64,000 bases of DNA, from positions 403,258 to 467,257 of the forward strand of contig NZ_SJPO01000005.1 in the NCBI RefSeq assembly GCF_007859935.1. The letters run 5' to 3'. Position numbers and translations under genes: made by a program. Within the stretch, counting starts at the first letter, position 1, and every line of letters begins with the position of its first letter. The notes under the pieces were generated by a model, which saw only the letters and a list, made by a program, of their open reading frames with translations, was not told the origin of the DNA and did no database searches. This stretch comes from Posidoniimonas polymericola. GTDB taxonomy: Bacteria; Planctomycetota; Planctomycetia; Pirellulales; Lacipirellulaceae. Of this stretch, positions 44,654-53,986 are shown piece after piece.

Positions 44654-45745
44654 CTAGCGGCGTCGGCGAAAGGCCAGCAGCGCCCAACTCACCACGACGC
44701 AGCGGCTGCTGCTTTCGGCGGGCACTGGGTTCGCCACGCCGGTCGGCGCACCCGCGTAGCGGCTTCGCCACACCAAGTAGTCCGCGGTGTCCACGAGCCC
44801 GTTGTTGTCTCCGTCGCCCAAATCCGTTGGCTGGTTAAGATGGTCGCGCCAGACGGTGTAGTCGGCGGCGTCGGTGACGCCATCGGCGTTGTAGTCGCCC
44901 GCCTTATTCGCGGCGTCGCGGCTGTGGTCGTCGAGGCCGAGGTCATCAAGCCACTCGCCGATGTAGCGGAGGTGCTCGAGGTGGGCGTCGCCGTCGGAGC
45001 CTGTCGCGCCCCACAGGGCGAACCCGTCCTGTTGGGCGTGTCGGTAGAATTGCAGCGTGCCCAGGCCGCTCGCCCGCGATCCGCGGGCCGACAGCCCGAG
45101 GTGCTGCAGCAGCTCGGCGCCGGTCTCGGCCGTACTCTCATACGTGAAGGTTGGGACCTGCGAATGCGTGAAGACGAACGTCTTGTCTCCACCCGCGGCG
45201 CTGGTCGCGAACGCCTTGTAGTCGGCCATCTGCGAGTCGAGCGGAGTCCCGTCGGCGGCGGTGGTCGCGTACAGCGAATCGGCCGCGAGCAGGCTGTCGA
45301 TCTCACCGAAGTAGGCCTGGGTCGACAAGATCTGCCTCACAGCTCCGTAACCAGCGCTGAACGAAGAGACCGCCAACCGTCCCCAGTCGGCGCCTCGGCC
45401 GAAGTCGGCCTGGCCCGCGAGCCGCCCCAAGGCGTCATCAAGCAGCCGCTGGAACAGCGTCGCGTCGGAGAACGGGTTGCTGTACGCGCTGGATAGCCCG
45501 CTGTAGTTAACAGTCACGACCACGGCGTTCAGCTTCGCATAAGCCGCGTTGTTCCAAACCGTCTGCGGGTCGCCATGGAAGTGGACCAGCAGGTCGACGT
45601 CGCCACGGTGGGTGTAGTCGTTCGGGACAAACAGCTTCCACTGAGGTTCACTGAGCGCGAGTTCACGTCCCGTCGCAACCGGCAGTTGCGCACACGCGGA
45701 GCCAACCACGCACAACGGCAACAGAGCCGCAATCAATAGCCTCAC
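44654..45745 (-). CDS. Exported alpha/beta-hydrolase-like protein with dockerin-like repeats
   Basis: The GTG at 45745, behind an AGGGAG ribosome-binding site, gives 363 residues with a signal peptide (RLLIAALLPLCVVGSACA). The catalytic part looks like an alpha/beta-hydrolase: LLVHFHGDPQTVW could form the oxyanion hole, AVSSFSAGYGAVRQIL carries a nucleophile-elbow serine, and a histidine is available in AHLEHLRYIGEW. A dockerin-like pair follows: GDYNADGVTDAADYTVWRD and GDGDNNGLVDTADYLVWRS. The C-terminus has PAESSS in place of a PEP motif, then a short hydrophobic stretch and four arginines, a worn version of a PEP-CTERM signal. The substrate is unknown; an esterase role is likely. Confidence 0.78.
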   Translation of the reverse strand: MRLLIAALLPLCVVGSACAQLPVATGRELALSEPQWKLFVPNDYTHRGDVDLLVHFHGDPQTVWNNAAYAKLNAVVVTVNYSGLSSAYSNPFSDATLFQRLLDDALGRLAGQADFGRGADWGRLAVSSFSAGYGAVRQILSTQAYFGEIDSLLAADSLYATTAADGTPLDSQMADYKAFATSAAGGDKTFVFTHSQVPTFTYESTAETGAELLQHLGLSARGSRASGLGTLQFYRHAQQDGFALWGATGSDGDAHLEHLRYIGEWLDDLGLDDHSRDAANKAGDYNADGVTDAADYTVWRDHLNQPTDLGDGDNNGLVDTADYLVWRSRYAGAPTGVANPVPAESSSRCVVVSWALLAFRRRR

Positions 45746-45912
45746 CGAATCTCCCTTCTCTGAAGCGGTCGTCATGTCGCACAGACAGGCCTGCCAGGCG
45801 TGTCCGCCGCTGCTTCGACAATAGCCTGGATCGTCGCCGCAGTCTACGAATCGCTCGCTCCGCGTCTGACCTGCGATGTCGGGCCCCGCACTGCGCTGCT
45901 ACAATCGGCCGC

Positions 45913-46878
45913 GTGACACGCCTCCTCAACCTGCTCGCCAACCTGTTCCCGCTGTGGGTGATTGTCTGCTGCGCGTTGGCGCTGGTGCACCCGCCGCTGT
46001 TTGCTTGGTTTGGGCCGTACATCGTGCCGGCGCTCGGGCTGATCATGCTCGGGATGGGCATCACGCTCTCGGCCGGCGACTTCGCCGAGGTGCTCCGCAC
46101 GCCCCGGCCGGTCCTGCTGGGGGTCACGGCGCAGTTCACCATCATGCCGCTGTTGGGTTGGTCGATCGCCACGGCTTCTGGTCTGCCCAATGAGATCGCC
46201 GTCGGGCTGATCTTGGTGTCGTGCTGCCCCGGCGGCACGGCGTCGAACGTGGTGACCTACATCGCCCGGGCGAACCTGCCGCTGTCGCTGCTGATGACGA
46301 TGTGCTCAACCTTCACCGCCATCCTGCTCACGCCGCTGCTGACCAAGTGGCTGGTGGGCGAGCGGCTGCCGGTGGACGCGTGGGGGCTGTTCCTGTCGAC
46401 CGTGCAGGTAGTGCTGCTGCCGGTACTGGTGGGCCTGATCCTGCACCACGCGGCGCCGCGGCTGGTGCAGCGGGTGACGCCGGTCGCCCCGCTGGTGAGC
46501 GTAATCCTGATCGCGCTGATCTGCGCCAACATCATGGGCCGCAACGCCGAACAGGTGCAGGCGTACGGCGGGCAACTCGCCCTGGCGGTTGGCGTGCTGC
46601 ACGCCGGCGGATTCGCCCTCGGGTACCTAGCGGCCCGGCTATTTGGCTACGGCGAGCTGGTCCGCCGCACGGTGTCGATCGAGGTCGGCATGCAGAACTC
46701 GGGCCTCGGCGCGGCGCTCGCGTCGAAGCACTTCACCAACCCGGCGACCGGCGTCTGCCTGGCGGCCGTGCCGTGCGCCATCTCGGCGGCGGCCCACTCG
46801 GTGATCGGTAGCGCCCTGGCGGTGTGGTGGCGTACGCGTGTCCCCGCTTCGGAACCGAGTGAGGACGCCAACCGCTAA
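45913..46878 (+). CDS. Bile acid:sodium symporter (BASS) family transporter
   Basis: A 321-residue membrane protein with about ten hydrophobic helices. Family motifs are LGLIMLGMGITLS, LVSCCPGGTASNVVTYIARA (the crossed-helix region with the sodium site), STFTAILLTPLLTKWL and TVSIEVGMQNSGLGAALA, where the glutamate and glutamine contribute to a sodium site. Bacterial BASS proteins carry organic anions such as pantoate or keto acids, and bile acids in some cases; the cargo here is unknown. The GTG start follows within 140 bases of the divergent hydrolase gene. Confidence 0.92.
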   Translation: MTRLLNLLANLFPLWVIVCCALALVHPPLFAWFGPYIVPALGLIMLGMGITLSAGDFAEVLRTPRPVLLGVTAQFTIMPLLGWSIATASGLPNEIAVGLILVSCCPGGTASNVVTYIARANLPLSLLMTMCSTFTAILLTPLLTKWLVGERLPVDAWGLFLSTVQVVLLPVLVGLILHHAAPRLVQRVTPVAPLVSVILIALICANIMGRNAEQVQAYGGQLALAVGVLHAGGFALGYLAARLFGYGELVRRTVSIEVGMQNSGLGAALASKHFTNPATGVCLAAVPCAISAAAHSVIGSALAVWWRTRVPASEPSEDANR

Positions 46879-46982
46879 CCCTCCCGCACGCTCGCGCAAA
46901 ACAGGGCGGCACCCCAGTCCGAACCGGCGGGGACGCGACCTACAATAACACTGTGCCCCTGCCCTTTCCCCCGCCTAGGTCG

Positions 46983-47963
46983 ATGCCGATGCGTAGCCAC
47001 CTGCTGCACGCCGTCGCGGTTGCGGTCACGCTGGTCGCCCCGCTAGCGGCCGAGGTGCGCCTGCTAGTTGGCGCCGCCGATCGGGACGCGACCTACACGT
47101 CCATCCAGGCGGCTGTCGACGCTGTCCCAACAGGTGGGGCCGAGCGGTACGTCATCGACATCCTGCCGGGGACCTATACCGAACGGGTCAAGGCGCCCTC
47201 GAACAAGCCGCGGATCACCTTGCGAGGCCAGGACCCGCTGACCACCAAGATCACCTTCAACGAGACCGCCAACACCCCGCCGAACGAGTCGACCGTGCAC
47301 GCCACGGTGGTCGTCCTCGGCGCCGACTTCGTCGCCGAGAACCTGACCTTCGAGAACTCGTACGGCGAGGGCGCCCAGGCGCTCGCCCTGTACGCCAAGG
47401 CCGACCGGCTGGTGTTCAACAACTGCCGGTTCCTCGGCTGGCAGGACACGCTGCGATCGGAGTACGGGCGGCATTACTTCAAGGACGTCTACGTCGAGGG
47501 GAGCGTCGACTTCATCTACGGCAAGGGGACCGCCTACTTCGAGAACGCCACGCTGTTCGCGAAGGCGAATGGCTACCTCACTGCGCAGGGCCGCGAGGGC
47601 CAGGCCGAGACCAACGGCTACGTATTCCGCAACGCCACGATCACCGGCGCCCCCGCGGCCACCAGCGTCTACCTCGGGAGGCCGTGGCAGGCGTACTCCC
47701 GCGTGGTGTTCATCGACTCCAAGATGGGGCCGCTAGTCGCGCCCGCCGGATGGTCCATCTGGTCAGGCAGGTCTCACCTCACCTCGTTCTTTGCCGAGCA
47801 TAACAGCACCGACCTCGACGGCGCCCCGCTCGACATGTCGCGGCGCGTTCCCTGGGCGCACCGGTTGACAGCCGACGAGGCCAAGGCCTTCAGCAAAGAG
47901 ACCTGGCTCTCTGGCGACGACAACTGGCGGCCCGACGAAGTGATCAGCTCATCGACACCGTGA
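46983..47963 (+). CDS. Pectinesterase (pectin methylesterase), exported
   Basis: ATG 46983 gives 326 residues with a signal peptide ([20 protein letters not shown]). The right-handed beta-helix fold of carbohydrate esterase family 8 shows in [44 protein letters not shown] (conserved glutamine and catalytic aspartate), [10 protein letters not shown] (second catalytic aspartate) and [15 protein letters not shown] (conserved arginine and tryptophan). All active-site residues are present. The enzyme removes methyl esters from pectin, suggesting use of plant or algal polysaccharide. The last 20 bases overlap, tail to tail, the aldehyde dehydrogenase gene on the other strand. Confidence 0.92.
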   Translation: MPMRSHLLHAVAVAVTLVAPLAAEVRLLVGAADRDATYTSIQAAVDAVPTGGAERYVIDILPGTYTERVKAPSNKPRITLRGQDPLTTKITFNETANTPPNESTVHATVVVLGADFVAENLTFENSYGEGAQALALYAKADRLVFNNCRFLGWQDTLRSEYGRHYFKDVYVEGSVDFIYGKGTAYFENATLFAKANGYLTAQGREGQAETNGYVFRNATITGAPAATSVYLGRPWQAYSRVVFIDSKMGPLVAPAGWSIWSGRSHLTSFFAEHNSTDLDGAPLDMSRRVPWAHRLTADEAKAFSKETWLSGDDNWRPDEVISSSTP

Positions 47964-49416
47964 CGGTCTTGTTCTCGGTGTAGGCCTCGAGGCCGGCCTC
48001 GCCGAGTTCGCGGCCCAGGCCCGACTCCTTGAAGCCGCCGAACGGCGCCGCGGCGTCGAACACGTTGTAGCAGTTCACCCACACGGTGCCGGCCCGCACG
48101 CTGGCCGCCATGCGGTGCGCCTTGCCGATGTCGCGGGTCCAGACCGCGGCCGCCAGGCCGAAGTTGGTGTCGTTCGCACGGTGCGCGACCTCGCCCGCGT
48201 CGCGGAAGCGCAGCACGCTCATCACCGGGCCGAAGATCTCCTCGCGAGCGATCCGCATCTCGTCGCTGACGTCGGAGAACAGGGTCGGTTGGACGAAGTA
48301 GCCCTTGTCGCCGACCCGCTCGCCGCCCGACAACAGCTTGGCGCCGTCCTGCTTGCCGTACTCGACGTAGCGGAGGATCTTGTCGAACTGGTCCTGGTCG
48401 ACCTGCGGCCCGTGCTGGGTCGCGGGGTCGAACGGGTCGCCCACCTGGCGTTGCTCGTTCGTGGCGACCATCTGCTCGCAGAACTCGTCGTAGATGGAGT
48501 CCTGCACGTACACGCGGCTGCCGGCGCAGCAGCACTGGCCCTGGTTAAAGTACAGCCCCATGTGCGCGCCGGCGACCGCGGCCTCGAGGTCGGCGTCGGC
48601 AAAGATGATGTTGGGGCTCTTGCCGCCCAGCTCAAACGTGAGCCGCTTCATGGTCTCCGTGGCGTCACGCTGGATGATCTTGGCGGTGGCCAGCTCGCCG
48701 GTGAACGCGATCTTGTCCACGCCCGGGTGGCGGACAATCGCCGCGCCGGCGGTCGGCCCGTAGCCCGGCACCACGTTGATTACGCCGTCGGGGATGCCGG
48801 CGTCCTGGGCCAGCTTGGCCATCCGCAGGCACGACAGCGGCGTCTGCTCGGCCGGCTTCATCACGATCGTGCATCCGGCGGCCAGCGCGGGGCCCCACTT
48901 CCACGCGCACATCAGCGCCGGGAAGTTCCACGGGATGATCTGCCCCACCACGCCTACCGGCTCGCGGCGGGTGTAGCAGAAGTAGTCGCCCTTGATCGGC
49001 ACGGTCGAGCCCTGGATCTTGTCGGCCCAGCCGGCGTAGTAGCGGATGCACTCGATCACCAGCGGGATGTCGGCCGCCGACGAGTCGCGGATCGGCTTGC
49101 CGTTGTCGAGGGTCTCCAGCGCGGCGAGCTCGTCGGCGTGCTCCTCGAGCAGGTCCGCCAGCCGGTACATCAGCCTGCCGCGTTGCCGCGCGTCCATCTT
49201 GCCCCACGGCCCGTGGTCGAACGCCTCGCGGGCGGCGTCCACCGCCAGGTCGACGTCTTCTTTGTCGCCCTCGGCGATTTCGGCGATCACCTCTTCGGTG
49301 GCCGGGTGGATGGTCTGGAAGGTCTTGCCGCTGGCTGCCGGCAACCACTTGCCCCCAATAAAGCATTGGGTCTGCTTAACCTGGGGCCTCTGGGTCGTTT
49401 CAGTGAACATGGCCAT
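47944..49416 (-). CDS. NAD(P)-dependent aldehyde dehydrogenase
   Basis: A 490-residue class 1/2 aldehyde dehydrogenase. [67 protein letters not shown] (general-base glutamate) and [15 protein letters not shown] (catalytic cysteine) are all intact, and [13 protein letters not shown] closes the pattern. The length is normal. Substrate specificity cannot be read from sequence; acetaldehyde, betaine aldehyde and similar are possible. An AGGAAG ribosome-binding site precedes the ATG. No clear metabolic partner lies next to it. Confidence 0.93.
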   Translation of the reverse strand: MAMFTETTQRPQVKQTQCFIGGKWLPAASGKTFQTIHPATEEVIAEIAEGDKEDVDLAVDAAREAFDHGPWGKMDARQRGRLMYRLADLLEEHADELAALETLDNGKPIRDSSAADIPLVIECIRYYAGWADKIQGSTVPIKGDYFCYTRREPVGVVGQIIPWNFPALMCAWKWGPALAAGCTIVMKPAEQTPLSCLRMAKLAQDAGIPDGVINVVPGYGPTAGAAIVRHPGVDKIAFTGELATAKIIQRDATETMKRLTFELGGKSPNIIFADADLEAAVAGAHMGLYFNQGQCCCAGSRVYVQDSIYDEFCEQMVATNEQRQVGDPFDPATQHGPQVDQDQFDKILRYVEYGKQDGAKLLSGGERVGDKGYFVQPTLFSDVSDEMRIAREEIFGPVMSVLRFRDAGEVAHRANDTNFGLAAAVWTRDIGKAHRMAASVRAGTVWVNCYNVFDAAAPFGGFKESGLGRELGEAGLEAYTENKTVTVSMS

Positions 49417-49730
49417 GGGAATAGCTTCCTTCGGATAGTCGACGGGACGCGTGTGCTCGAACGAGACCGCGGCAGAAAAGTTCCTGCCCGAAATTCTAAA
49501 AGATTCCCCTCCAGATGCCAGTCAAATTAAGACATCCCCACTACAGACGATTGATTGTTTTCCGCTTTGTGGCAAGCTATACGGCCCGAGCCCGCTCTGG
49601 CGCACGCAAAGCTTAGTCGGCGGCTCGGTAATCCACAGGACGGGTTGAATCCGCCCCGCGTGCTGGACAGCGGCTCCCCAAGTGGCCGCTGTCTACCGCC
49701 GCGTGGCCAGGGCAAGCGGCAGGGGCAACC
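49417..49730. other. Intergenic region between divergent genes
   Basis: About 310 bases separating the aldehyde dehydrogenase from the CarH-like regulator. The region is a natural place for a regulator-operated control site, but I could not define an operator. No gene is supported. Confidence 0.4.
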
Positions 49731-50609
49731 ATGGAAGCGGTATTCACACCTCGCCAAGTCGCTACGGCGCTCGGCGTCAGCGAGTCGACCATCAAACGCT
49801 GGGTCGACAGCGGCCGCCTCCGCGCCACAAAGACCCTCGGCGGCCACCGCAAGCTGCCGCAGGGGGCGATCGTCTCGTTTGTGCGGGCCACCGGCCAACA
49901 GATCGCCGACCCGGAGCTGCTCGGCCTGGTGGCCAACGCCGGCAGCCTCGACCCGGAGTCGCTGCAGGACGAACTCTACGACCGCCTCACCGACGGCGAC
50001 GAGCCGGCCGTCCGCGGCATCATGGTCCGGCTGTACCAGAACGGGCTGCCGATCGCCGATCTTGGCGACCGGCTGCTCTCGCCCGTGTTCCGCCGCATCG
50101 GTCAGCAGTGGGCCGCCGGCGAGCTGCAGATGCACCACGAACGCCGCGCCTGCACCACCGTGCTCGCCGTGCTCCACGAGATCCGCCAGTGGATCGCCCC
50201 GCCGGAGCCCGACGCGCCGCTGGCGCTGTGCGCCTCGCCCTACACGGACTACGCCCAGACGCCGCTGTGGCTGCTCGAGCTGACCCTGCTGAACGCCGGC
50301 TGGAACGCCTGCGCCGCCGGGGCCGGTCTGCCGCTCGACCAGATCTACAACGCGGTTCAGCTGCACCGCCCCCGGCTGATCTGCCTGAGCGCGACCCACG
50401 TCCCGCACCTGCCGACCTTCGTCAAGGAGGTGAACGAGGTGCTCGCCGACGAGCTCTCGGCGAACGTCTCGCTGGTGATTGGCGGCTGTGCGGTCGAGGG
50501 CGTCCGCACCACCGAGCTCCGCTGCGACCTGCTGGCGAGCTGCCTGGCCGACCTCGAGCTCTACCTCGCCAAGATCGGCAACGCGGGCGTCGCCCGCGTC
50601 GGCGTCTAG
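49731..50609 (+). CDS. CarH-like MerR/cobalamin-fold regulator lacking the axial histidine
   Basis: A 292-residue protein. Residues 5-50 form a MerR-type helix-turn-helix (FTPRQVATALGVSESTIKRW, then SGRLRATKTLGGHRKL). A four-helix bundle follows with RRIGQQWAAGELQMHHERRA, close to the Wx9EH motif of CarH, but with arginine where the histidine is expected. The C-terminal Rossmann-like cobalamin-binding fold is present (LALCASPYTDYAQTPLWLLE, then LVIGGCAV), but the DxHxxG motif reads DYAQTP, so the histidine that ligates cobalt is an alanine. It may bind a different ligand, bind cobalamin without the histidine, or no longer sense. It is divergent from the aldehyde dehydrogenase gene. Confidence 0.83.
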   Translation: MEAVFTPRQVATALGVSESTIKRWVDSGRLRATKTLGGHRKLPQGAIVSFVRATGQQIADPELLGLVANAGSLDPESLQDELYDRLTDGDEPAVRGIMVRLYQNGLPIADLGDRLLSPVFRRIGQQWAAGELQMHHERRACTTVLAVLHEIRQWIAPPEPDAPLALCASPYTDYAQTPLWLLELTLLNAGWNACAAGAGLPLDQIYNAVQLHRPRLICLSATHVPHLPTFVKEVNEVLADELSANVSLVIGGCAVEGVRTTELRCDLLASCLADLELYLAKIGNAGVARVGV

Positions 50610-50682
50610 CGCGACCGCTGCTTCCTCACGCCCTGCGACTTCGTGACCCGTTCGTACGGCCGCTGCAGTTCGCGAGCCGCCG

Positions 50683-51507
50683 CTACAAACCCTTGTGCTT
50701 CTCGACCATCCGGCCCGGGCTGCCCATCACGTTGTAGCCGCAGTCGAGGTGCAGGATCTCGCCGGTGACGCCGCTCGACATGTCCGACAGCAGGAAGGCG
50801 CCGCTCTTGCCGGCCTCCTCGTGCGTGACGTTGCGGTTCAGCGGGGCCATCCCCTCGTACAGCTTGAGCATGTCGTCGACGCCGGCGCCGCGGCCGGAGA
50901 TCGTCTGCATCGGCCCGGCCGACAGGGCGTTCACGCGAATGCTGTCGGCGCCCAGCTCGTAGGCCAGGTACTTCACGCAGCTGTCGAGCGCCGCCTTGCA
51001 GACGCCCATCACGTTGTAGCCCTGCACCATCTTCTCGCCGCCGTAGTAGGTCAGCGTGAGGATGCTGGCGTCCGGGTTCAGCAGCGGCCGCACCGCGTTG
51101 GAGAGCGCCAGCAGGCTGTACGCGCTGATCTCCATCGCCAGCTTGAAGCCGTCGCGGCTCGTGGCGACGGTCTCGCCACGCAGGTCCTCGGGCGGCGCGA
51201 ACGCGATCGAGTGCAGCACGAAGTCGATCTTGCCGAACTCGCTCTTGGTCTTCTCGGCGACCGCCGCGATGTGCTCGTCCTTGGTGACGTCCATCGGGAT
51301 CACGAACTTGGCCGACGGGTTCCCGTCGATCAGCTTGGTGAGGCGGCCCTCGTTCTTCTTCCGCGTGTCGTCCGGCTTGTCGGGCATGTGGGTGAAGCCG
51401 CACACGCCCCCCTCGTTCATCACCCGCTCGGCGATCGCCCAGGCGATCGACTGCTTATTGAACACGCCCGTGATCAGGCCCTGCTTGCCTTCGAACAGTC
51501 CGGCCAT
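50683..51507 (-). CDS. fabI: Enoyl-[acyl-carrier-protein] reductase FabI
   Basis: A 274-residue short-chain dehydrogenase-fold enzyme that reduces enoyl-ACP with NADH in fatty acid synthesis. GKQGLITGVFNKQSIAWAIA is the cofactor loop of FabI with its typical SIAWAIA, HSIAFAP lines the substrate pocket, and TYYGGEKMVQGYNVMGVCKA holds the Tyr and Tyr-x6-Lys catalytic set. NALSAGPMQTISGRGAG and the C-terminal GEILHLDCGYNVMG agree. The gene is single and not next to other fatty acid genes. Confidence 0.95.
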   Translation of the reverse strand: MAGLFEGKQGLITGVFNKQSIAWAIAERVMNEGGVCGFTHMPDKPDDTRKKNEGRLTKLIDGNPSAKFVIPMDVTKDEHIAAVAEKTKSEFGKIDFVLHSIAFAPPEDLRGETVATSRDGFKLAMEISAYSLLALSNAVRPLLNPDASILTLTYYGGEKMVQGYNVMGVCKAALDSCVKYLAYELGADSIRVNALSAGPMQTISGRGAGVDDMLKLYEGMAPLNRNVTHEEAGKSGAFLLSDMSSGVTGEILHLDCGYNVMGSPGRMVEKHKGL

Positions 51508-51606
51508 GAGGATTTCCGCTTCGCTGTGGTAGTAGGTGAGGGAGAGTTGCTGAGCCCCACAATTTACCAGGGGCGGCGGAGGTCGGAAACGGGTCGCGTG
51601 GACGGG

Positions 51607-51653
51607 CGACTTTTGTCCCTAATTCCGACATTGATTCATAGGGACACAAGTCG
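51607..51653. repeat. Hairpin with TTTTGTCCCTA arm
   Basis: CGACTTTTGTCCCTA at 51607-51621 pairs with TAGGGACACAAGTCG at 51639-51653 with one mismatch, around a 17-base loop. The arm core matches the repeats at 847-948 and 51734-51767. Confidence 0.75.
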
Positions 51654-51733
51654 GGGCCTGCGGCCGCCGGGCGATTCATTCCAGGCTTGTATAGCAGCAG
51701 CAAATGACTTGGGCCGGCTTGTGGCCGGCCGAC

Positions 51734-51767
51734 TTTTGTCCCCTTCTGCGTGCCGCAGCGGACAAAA
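51734..51767. repeat. Hairpin with TTTTGTCC arm
   Basis: TTTTGTCC at 51734-51741 pairs with GGACAAAA at 51760-51767, and inside it CTGCG pairs with CGCAG around a three-base loop. The preceding CCGAC matches the other hairpin 127 bases upstream. Confidence 0.6.
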
Positions 51768-51999
51768 CGCCCCGCTCGCGGCGCGTTGCCAACTTAGCGT
51801 TCGGCGCCAGCCGAACCCTCCTAGCGACTACGCACCACCTCCCAAACTGCCGGCTTCCACCGGCAGCTAAACACGGATGGCGAGCGTAGGAGACTCGTTG
51901 GAACCTCCCCAATTGGACCGCGCGGCGCGGCCAATTTCTACAACCAAATGGGGCCGACAGAAAAGTAGTTGGGGGGGCCGGTTAGCGCTGGATTCCCCG

Positions 52000-52206
52000 C
52001 TAATACAGCGGCGGTTTCCAGCGTGCCGCGTCGATGATCGACCACAGGTGGATGATCCAGCCGAGCAGGATGATCCACAGCAGCGACGCCAGCACAAACT
52101 GCACCCCCGCGGCCACAAACCGGCCCTGCACCAACTGGCCCAGGCCAGGGATAAAGAAGCTGCAGACTGCAGCAATCACGTTGCCGGTAGAACCTTGACC
52201 GGACAT
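52000..52206 (-). CDS. Small membrane protein
   Basis: ATG 52206, preceded by GAGGA seven bases before it, gives 68 residues. Two hydrophobic segments (GNVIAAVCSFFIPGLGQLVQ and FVLASLLWIILLGWIIHLW) with the loop QGRFVAAG between them resemble the fold-back of TM2-type small proteins (IPGLGQ is typical). The C-terminus is SIIDAARWKPPLY. An upstream ATG at 52224 has no ribosome-binding site. The function is unknown. Confidence 0.75.
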   Translation of the reverse strand: MSGQGSTGNVIAAVCSFFIPGLGQLVQGRFVAAGVQFVLASLLWIILLGWIIHLWSIIDAARWKPPLY

Positions 52207-52279
52207 CTGGAGTTCCTCGCTCATAACAGGAGTTCGCGGCGGAGAGGTCGATCTTGGGTCGCCGACACGCATTTTTGGT

Positions 52280-52378
52280 GGGTGCCCGGGGCGCTCCGCG
52301 ACAGCGGAAGCCCCGGCGATGTACTCGCCGTTGCTCGTCGGCGTCGGGGGCTTCCCTACGGGAGCGCCCCCGGCACCC
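52280..52378. repeat. Long inverted repeat (about 35-base arms)
   Basis: The left arm begins GGGTGCCCGGGGCGCTCC and continues GGAAGCCCC. The right arm is its imperfect reverse complement, GGGGGCTTCC through GGAGCGCCCCCGGCACCC. Together they would make a hairpin with a stem of about 35 bases. It sits in the gap between the small membrane protein and the moxR gene, ten bases beyond the moxR stop. Confidence 0.75.
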
Positions 52379-52387
52379 GCCAGGCAG

Positions 52388-53404
<1,017 letters not shown>

Positions 53405-53444
53405 ATGCGCAATTGCGTTAAAGTCTGAAGGTTCGGTTGATCAG

Positions 53445-53502
53445 TAACCTACGGCGGAAGCCGTTGGGTTGCGAGTCTGCCCACGGCTTCCGCCGTGGGT
53501 TA
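53445..53502. repeat. Palindromic repeat pair, ACGGCTTCCGCCGTGGG family
   Basis: TAACCTACGGCGGAAGCCGT at 53445-53464 and CCACGGCTTCCGCCGTGGGT at 53481-53500 are near-perfect inverted copies, and each copy is itself palindromic. A third copy lies at 53898-53919. This looks like a dispersed intergenic element. Confidence 0.7.
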
Positions 53503-53510
53503 GTTGTCAA

Positions 53511-53738
53511 TTAGGGACGGGCGCTCGACGCCGGCACGGTGGCTTGAGGGCCATTCGATTGGTTTGCCGCCGATTGCCACGCGGGGAGCAGCACGGCCAG
53601 CAGATCTCCCACGATCCACACCACGACGGCGACCGCGAAGAACCAAGTCACTGGAGACGTTTTTCGGCGTTGCTTTATCGGGTTGGACTCCGGTCGAGTG
53701 GTTGGTGACTCATACGGGTTTGGCTCGGACGCGTTCAT
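53511..53738 (-). CDS. Small NPYESP-type membrane protein
   Basis: A 75-residue protein opening MNASEPNPYESPTTRPE, the NPYxSP motif common at the start of small planctomycete membrane proteins, followed by a basic stretch and one transmembrane helix (WFFAVAVVVWIVGDLLAVLL). The protein lies between two palindromic repeat clusters. Its role is unknown. Confidence 0.65.
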   Translation of the reverse strand: MNASEPNPYESPTTRPESNPIKQRRKTSPVTWFFAVAVVVWIVGDLLAVLLPAWQSAANQSNGPQATVPASSARP

Positions 53739-53765
53739 TCAACAGGCCCAACGGGCCGCGCTATC

Positions 53766-53846
53766 ACAGCCCAGGGCGCAGCCCTGGGCAAACGGTATCG
53801 CTCTCGTGTTCATGCGGTTGCCGACCCAGGGCTGCGCCCTGGGCTG
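53766..53846. repeat. Inverted palindromic repeats, CCCAGGGCGCAGCCCTGGG family
   Basis: CACAGCCCAGGGCGCAGCCC plus TGGGC on the left is inverted on the right as CCCAGGGCTGCGCCCTGGGC and TGTG. Each arm is also a palindrome, so the DNA or RNA can fold either as one long hairpin or two small ones. The bases outside the arms (GGCCC / GGGCC) also pair. Confidence 0.75.
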
Positions 53847-53897
53847 TGTTAGGTTGGCCCTTCAGGCCAAGGGGTTGTGATTGGTATCGCCTCTACC

Positions 53898-53919
53898 CCA
53901 CGGCTTCCGCCGTGGGTTA
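53898..53919. repeat. Copy of the ACGGCTTCCGCCGTGGG palindrome
   Basis: CCACGGCTTCCGCCGTGGGT followed by TA is identical to the copy at 53481-53502. Confidence 0.7.
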
Positions 53920-53986
53920 CTCGTTGGGGCGGCACTCGCTTCTTGCTGGTCAAGAGCCAACAGCTAGTCGCCAATAGCCCCAGAAC

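Larger units (their letters stand above)
51508..51999. other. Intergenic region with two TTTTGTCC hairpins
   Basis: Nearly 500 bases between fabI and the small membrane protein gene, with no supported gene. It holds the two hairpins listed next. Confidence 0.5.
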
